From Mayfieldus sp038040285 (GTDB lineage: Bacteria; Actinomycetota; Thermoleophilia; Solirubrobacterales; 70-9): a stretch of DNA of 7,787 bases. The notes under the pieces were generated by a model. It made no database searches, was not told where the DNA came from, and saw nothing but the letters and a program-made list of their open reading frames with translations. Of this stretch, positions 7,101 through 7,787 are shown in pieces. The position numbers were made by a program, and so were the translations under genes. Numbering within the stretch: the first letter of the stretch is position 1; the number at the start of each line of letters is the position of its first letter. Location: assembly GCA_038040285.1 (NCBI GenBank), contig JBBPIN010000062.1, positions 1-7,787 of the forward strand, given 5' to 3'.

Positions 7101-7782
7101 GCAGGTCCGCGTACCAGTCGTAGAAGGAGAGGATCACGCCGCCGATCAGCGACAGAAAGCGGGTACCGGCGGCGTAGGAGGCCATTGACATCGCCGGGAT
7201 CGGCGAGAAGCCGACGACGCGGTCCGGCCCGTAGCGCTTGATCGTGTGGACGTGCGCAGCGGCGACCAGGTCGGCGACCTCGTCCCAGGATGAGCGGACG
7301 AAGCCGCCCTTGCCACGGTGCGACTTGTATCGGCGTGCCTTCTCGGGATCCTCGACGATCTCCGCCCAGGCTTCGACCGGGTCGCCGTGCCGAGCCAGCG
7401 CCTCGCGGTACATCTCCAGCAGGCTGCCGCGGACGTACGGGTATTTCACGCGCAGCGGCGAGTACGTGTACCAGGAGAACGACGCGCCGCGGGGACAGCC
7501 GCGCGGCTCGTACTCGGGCATGTCCGGGCCCACCGACGGGTAGTCCACCGCCTGGGTCTCCCACGTGATGATTCCGTCCTTGACGAACACCTGCCACGAG
7601 CACGAGCCCGTGCAGTTCACCCCGTGGGTCGAACGGACGATCTTGTCATGCTGCCAGCGGCCGCGGTAGGAGGCCTCCCACTCGCGCCCCTTCGCCACGA
7701 GCTGGCTCCACCCCTCCTCGGAGACTGGCCCCCGGCGGAGGAACTGGTGCGCGCGGAGCAGCGAGGTCTCAGCGCGTCCCAT
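4114..7782 (-). CDS. narG: Respiratory nitrate reductase alpha subunit (catalytic, Mo-bisPGD), complete
   Basis: Catalytic subunit of membrane-bound nitrate reductase: reduces nitrate to nitrite with electrons from NarH. 1222 residues, close to the E. coli protein (about 1247). The FS0 [4Fe-4S] ligands are visible as H53, C57, C61 and C96 (HGVNCTGSCSW, then EPRGCPRGAS), a constant four residues after the E. coli positions. With that offset the Mo-ligand Asp is D226 in WYADLPPASPQ. Other family blocks are DVPESADWWN (about 240-249), RTPDAHF (264-270), GAGTNHWYHSD, and a C-terminal GGYAQLCFGFNYYG near the end. There is no hydrophobic signal sequence after the N-terminal arginines, so the active site should face the cytoplasm. 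The ATG is fixed by an in-frame TGA directly upstream (7785-7783) and by N-terminal alignment with E. coli NarG. The last base of its TGA stop is the first base of narH. Its promoter lies outside the window. A nitrite oxidoreductase NxrA is less likely given the cytoplasmic narGHJI layout and strong NarG match. Confidence 0.98.
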   Translation of the reverse strand: MGRAETSLLRAHQFLRRGPVSEEGWSQLVAKGREWEASYRGRWQHDKIVRSTHGVNCTGSCSWQVFVKDGIITWETQAVDYPSVGPDMPEYEPRGCPRGASFSWYTYSPLRVKYPYVRGSLLEMYREALARHGDPVEAWAEIVEDPEKARRYKSHRGKGGFVRSSWDEVADLVAAAHVHTIKRYGPDRVVGFSPIPAMSMASYAAGTRFLSLIGGVILSFYDWYADLPPASPQMWGDQTDVPESADWWNASYLIIWGTNLPITRTPDAHFMTEARYRGQKVVVVSPDYSDHTKFADQWLPAQPGTDAALAMAMGHVILKEFYVDRQVPYFQTYARRFTDLSMLVTLREREDAHVPDRFLRAADLDGHGGEHAEWKTVVLDEVTGEPAVPNGSIGARYAAEDEGRWNLDLGELEPALTLHGRHEESVAVDLPRFDVGATEGGSVLRRGVPAIRVAGCLVTTVFDLMLAQYGVEREGLPGDWPAGYDDPEQPYTPAWQEEITSVDARLAIRIAREFARNAEQTNGRSMICMGAGTNHWYHSDQTYRTFLSLLVLCGCEGVNGGGWAHYVGQEKVRPFTGWQSLAFALDWTRPPRQQAATPFWYMASDQWRYEGFSAEELASPLGRGLFTGRQFADCNALAARLGWMPSFPSFDRNPLDLTDEAKRAGVPAAEHVVRELREGRLHFAAEDPDAPENFPRVLTVWRANVLGSSGKGHEYILKHLLGTTESAQSADETPPELRPAEVVWRDEAPEGKLDLLTTIDFRMTGNCLFSDVVLPAATWYEKYDLSSTDMHPFVHAFSQAIPPPWEAKTDWDAFQRIGASFSRLAAKHLGVRRDLIAAPLLHDTQDEIAQPYGEVRDWKAGECEPVPGRTMPKLIEVERDYGAVAEKMAALGPLLEEQGNAVKGASWKPVEEVDYLRRKNGVVRGGAGDGQPSLELAEQACEAILALSGTTNGRIAVEGFRSLEKRVGLPLADLAEPRAGDRITFQDTQTQPRTVLTSPEWSGIEAHGRRYAPFTINVERLKPWHTLSGRQHFYLDHAWIQELGDGLPTFHPPLHYRRHFGEQGLREEGRLEVTLRYLTPHSKWSIHSEYQDNLHMLTLFRGGPVIWMSREDAERIGVRDNEWIEAYNRNGVIACRAVVTHRVPEGTCLMYHAKDRHVNVPRTELNDKRGGTNNSLTRIVMKPSHFIGGYAQLCFGFNYYGPTGSQRDEVTVIRKRSQEVVY
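4124..4130 (-). promoter_or_regulatory. Strong ribosome binding site for narH
   Basis: AGGAGGT on the minus strand, inside the last codons of narG, nine bases before ATG 4114. It is a complete Shine-Dalgarno at normal spacing. It decides the narH start against the longer open frame that extends to 4342, and the protein beginning here (MHVKAQVGMVMNLDKCIGC) matches the E. coli NarH N-terminus cysteine numbering. Confidence 0.85.
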
Positions 7783-7787
7783 TCAGC

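Larger units (their letters stand above)
1..7782 (-). other. nar operon: narG-narH-narJ-narI-small Cys protein-TDT channel
   Basis: Six same-strand genes with junctions TGATG (narG/H), TGATG (narH/J), GTGA (narJ/I), ATGA (narI/small gene) and a 37-base gap before the TDT gene. This is the canonical GHJI order with two added downstream genes. No promoter is inside the window because narG begins five bases from its right edge; those five bases read GCTGA, an in-frame stop that could be chance or the end of an upstream gene. No narK, narXL-type regulator or Mo-cofactor gene is present in the window. Confidence 0.85.

Noticed and set aside
7684..7782. Arginine pair near the NarG N-terminus (FLRRG) as a twin-arginine export signal
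   Set aside because: No hydrophobic stretch follows; the sequence goes straight into the conserved cytoplasmic-type NarG N-terminus. It fits at most a vestigial Tat-like motif.

Overview
The window is a GC-rich segment carrying a single, tightly packed minus-strand operon for respiratory (membrane-bound, Nar-type) nitrate reduction. Read in the direction of transcription, from right to left, the order is narG, narH, narJ, narI, a small unnamed four-cysteine protein, and a TDT/SLAC1-family membrane anion channel that runs off the left edge. Essentially every base is coding. I saw no RNA gene, mobile element, CRISPR array or convincing terminator. The strong GC bias at third codon positions, the high Arg/Ala/Gly content and the narGHJI order suggest a high-GC Gram-positive bacterium (Actinomycetota). 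This is an inference from composition and family resemblance; the sequence contains no taxonomic marker.

Right part (7782 to 4114): narG, the molybdenum catalytic subunit, starts five bases from the window edge, so the operon promoter and any FNR/NarL-type operator lie outside. Middle (4114 to 2477): narH, the four-cluster iron-sulfur subunit. Then narJ (2477 to 1821), the dedicated assembly chaperone, and narI (1824 to 1120), the di-heme quinol-oxidising membrane subunit. All ligand residues I could place by comparison with the E. coli enzyme are present, so the enzyme looks intact: NarI oxidises quinol, electrons pass through hemes bP and bD and the NarH clusters to the Mo-bisPGD site of NarG, and nitrate is reduced to nitrite. 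NarG has no cleavable Tat signal, which fits a cytoplasm-facing active site.

Left part (1123 to 1): the less standard piece. A 78-residue protein with two CxxC pairs (zinc-ribbon-like) overlaps the narI stop by ATGA. After a 37-base gap comes a polytopic protein of the TehA/Mae1/SSU1/SLAC1 (TDT) family, truncated by the window edge after 283 residues. No narK-type nitrate/nitrite transporter is visible here. Since a cytoplasm-facing Nar must import nitrate and export nitrite, the TDT protein is a plausible, untested candidate for that job. The four junctions narG/H, narH/J, narJ/I and narI/small protein all overlap by one to four bases, so the first five genes are almost certainly translationally coupled on one mRNA.
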